From contig SKZA01000067.1 in assembly GCA_007127595.1 (NCBI GenBank), forward strand, positions 1-7,026: a stretch of 7,026 bases of DNA, given 5' to 3'. The position numbers were made by a program, and so were the translations under genes. Below are positions 6,741-7,026 of this stretch, in pieces (the first letter of the stretch is position 1; every line of letters starts with the position of its first letter). Origin of the DNA: Kiritimatiellia bacterium (lineage in GTDB: Bacteria; Verrucomicrobiota; Kiritimatiellia; SLAD01). The notes under the pieces are model-generated. The model ran no database searches. It was given only the letters and a program-made list of their open reading frames with translations, and had not been told where the DNA came from.

Positions 6741-6804
6741 GTTTTGTTTTGCCGTAATCTTCGGCGGCCATTGTGTTCTTCATTTCACCACTACGTCACG
6801 TCAT

Positions 6805-6872
6805 GTCATGTCGAGCGCAGTCCCGACCACGCCGCCGGAGCGGCGGGTGTCGGGACGGAGTCGAGACATCTC
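6805..6872 (+). repeat. Family 1 palindromic repeat, copy C (forward, with inserted hairpin)
   Basis: The outer ends GTCATGTCGAGC (6805-6816) and GGAGTCGAGACATCTC (6857-6872) match the family consensus. The centre is replaced by a strong nested stem: GTCCCGAC (6820-6827) pairs with GTCGGGAC (6849-6856), and CCGCCG (6832-6837) with CGGCGG (6841-6846) around GAG. It lies upstream of the ygeY start. Confidence 0.8.
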
Positions 6873-6891
6873 GCGCATTCGCCGCTCGCTT

Positions 6892-6940
6892 GAGATCCCT
6901 CGACTTCGTCCCGCAAGAGCGGGACTTCGCTCGGGATGAC
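6892..6940 (-). repeat. Family 1 palindromic repeat, copy D (reverse, with inserted hairpin)
   Basis: On the minus strand it begins GTCATCCCGAGC and ends GTCGAGGGATCTC, with a central perfect 7-bp stem GTCCCGC (6908-6914) and GCGGGAC (6919-6925) around AAGA. It is the inverted partner of the copy at 6805-6872, 19 bases away. Its arm reads CCC/GGG where other copies have TTC/GAA or GTC/GAC, so the pairing is again kept. Confidence 0.8.
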
Positions 6941-6965
6941 CGCGGACCCAACCCTTTCAATCAAC

Positions 6966-7025
6966 TCACAAGCTCTCGAGTACGCCGGTTGCTTCGTTGA
7001 ACTGATTGATCAGTTGATCCCATTC
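6966..7025 (-). CDS. C-terminal end of an unidentified protein (partial)
   Basis: Reading the minus strand from the window edge, one frame gives EWDQLINQFNEATGVLESL followed by TGA at 6966-6968. The composition (amphipathic, no rare-residue clusters) looks like a genuine helical C-terminus. It lies on the same strand as ygeY and just upstream of it, beyond the repeat block, and stops before copy D. Only 19 residues are visible, so the family cannot be named, and a chance open frame of this length is quite possible. Confidence 0.35.
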   Translation of the reverse strand, partial: EWDQLINQFNEATGVLESL

Positions 7026-7026
7026 C

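Noticed and set aside
6730..6783. 18-residue N-terminal extension of ygeY from the ATG at 6783
   Set aside because: The downstream ATG at 6729 has a strong, well-spaced AGGAG. The extension is polar and has no counterpart in YgeY as known from E. coli.
7000..7015. Operator-like palindrome AACTGAT-TG-ATCAGTT
   Set aside because: It lies within the probable coding end of the partial gene and is a single short inverted repeat; there is no further sign of a binding site.

Overview
The window reads as a stretch of chromosome from a moderately GC-rich bacterium, most likely uncultured. It holds three complete protein-coding genes, the last codons of a probable fourth, and three gaps filled with short palindromic repeats. 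Nothing fixes the taxonomy. The dispersed hairpin repeats and the mix of ion transporters with a YgeY-type hydrolase fit a free-living bacterium from a poorly cultured phylum, but that is inference. There are no rRNA, tRNA, CRISPR, phage or transposase genes.

Layout: (1) 48-2093 (+), a CPA2/Kef-type monovalent cation:proton antiporter carrying four extra membrane segments and a C-terminal TrkA-C (RCK-C) domain. (2) 2094-2500, a 407-nt gap with three members of one palindromic repeat family (family 1), then a candidate promoter and ribosome binding site for the next gene. (3) 2501-5239 (+), a P2-type cation-transporting P-type ATPase with a complete catalytic core but altered ion-site residues in M5 and M6. 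(4) 5240-5535, a gap between convergent genes that is packed with hairpins from at least two other repeat families. (5) 5536-6729 (-), an M20-family metallohydrolase closely resembling E. coli YgeY. (6) 6730-6965, a gap with two more family 1 copies in inverted orientation. (7) 6966-7025 (-), a probable C-terminus of a further gene running off the window.

The two plus-strand genes are both cation transporters, one driven by the proton gradient and one by ATP. They plausibly share a role in cation and pH homeostasis, but the gap with its own promoter-like signal argues against one tight operon. The ygeY gene is transcribed toward them and is functionally separate; in known genomes YgeY travels with selenium-dependent purine/hydantoin catabolism genes, none of which is visible here.

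No new protein system is apparent. The most unusual material is the intergenic repeats. Within two of the families, copies differ by paired, compensatory base changes that preserve the stems, which points to selection on or mobility of the folded form, much like REP/BIME elements.
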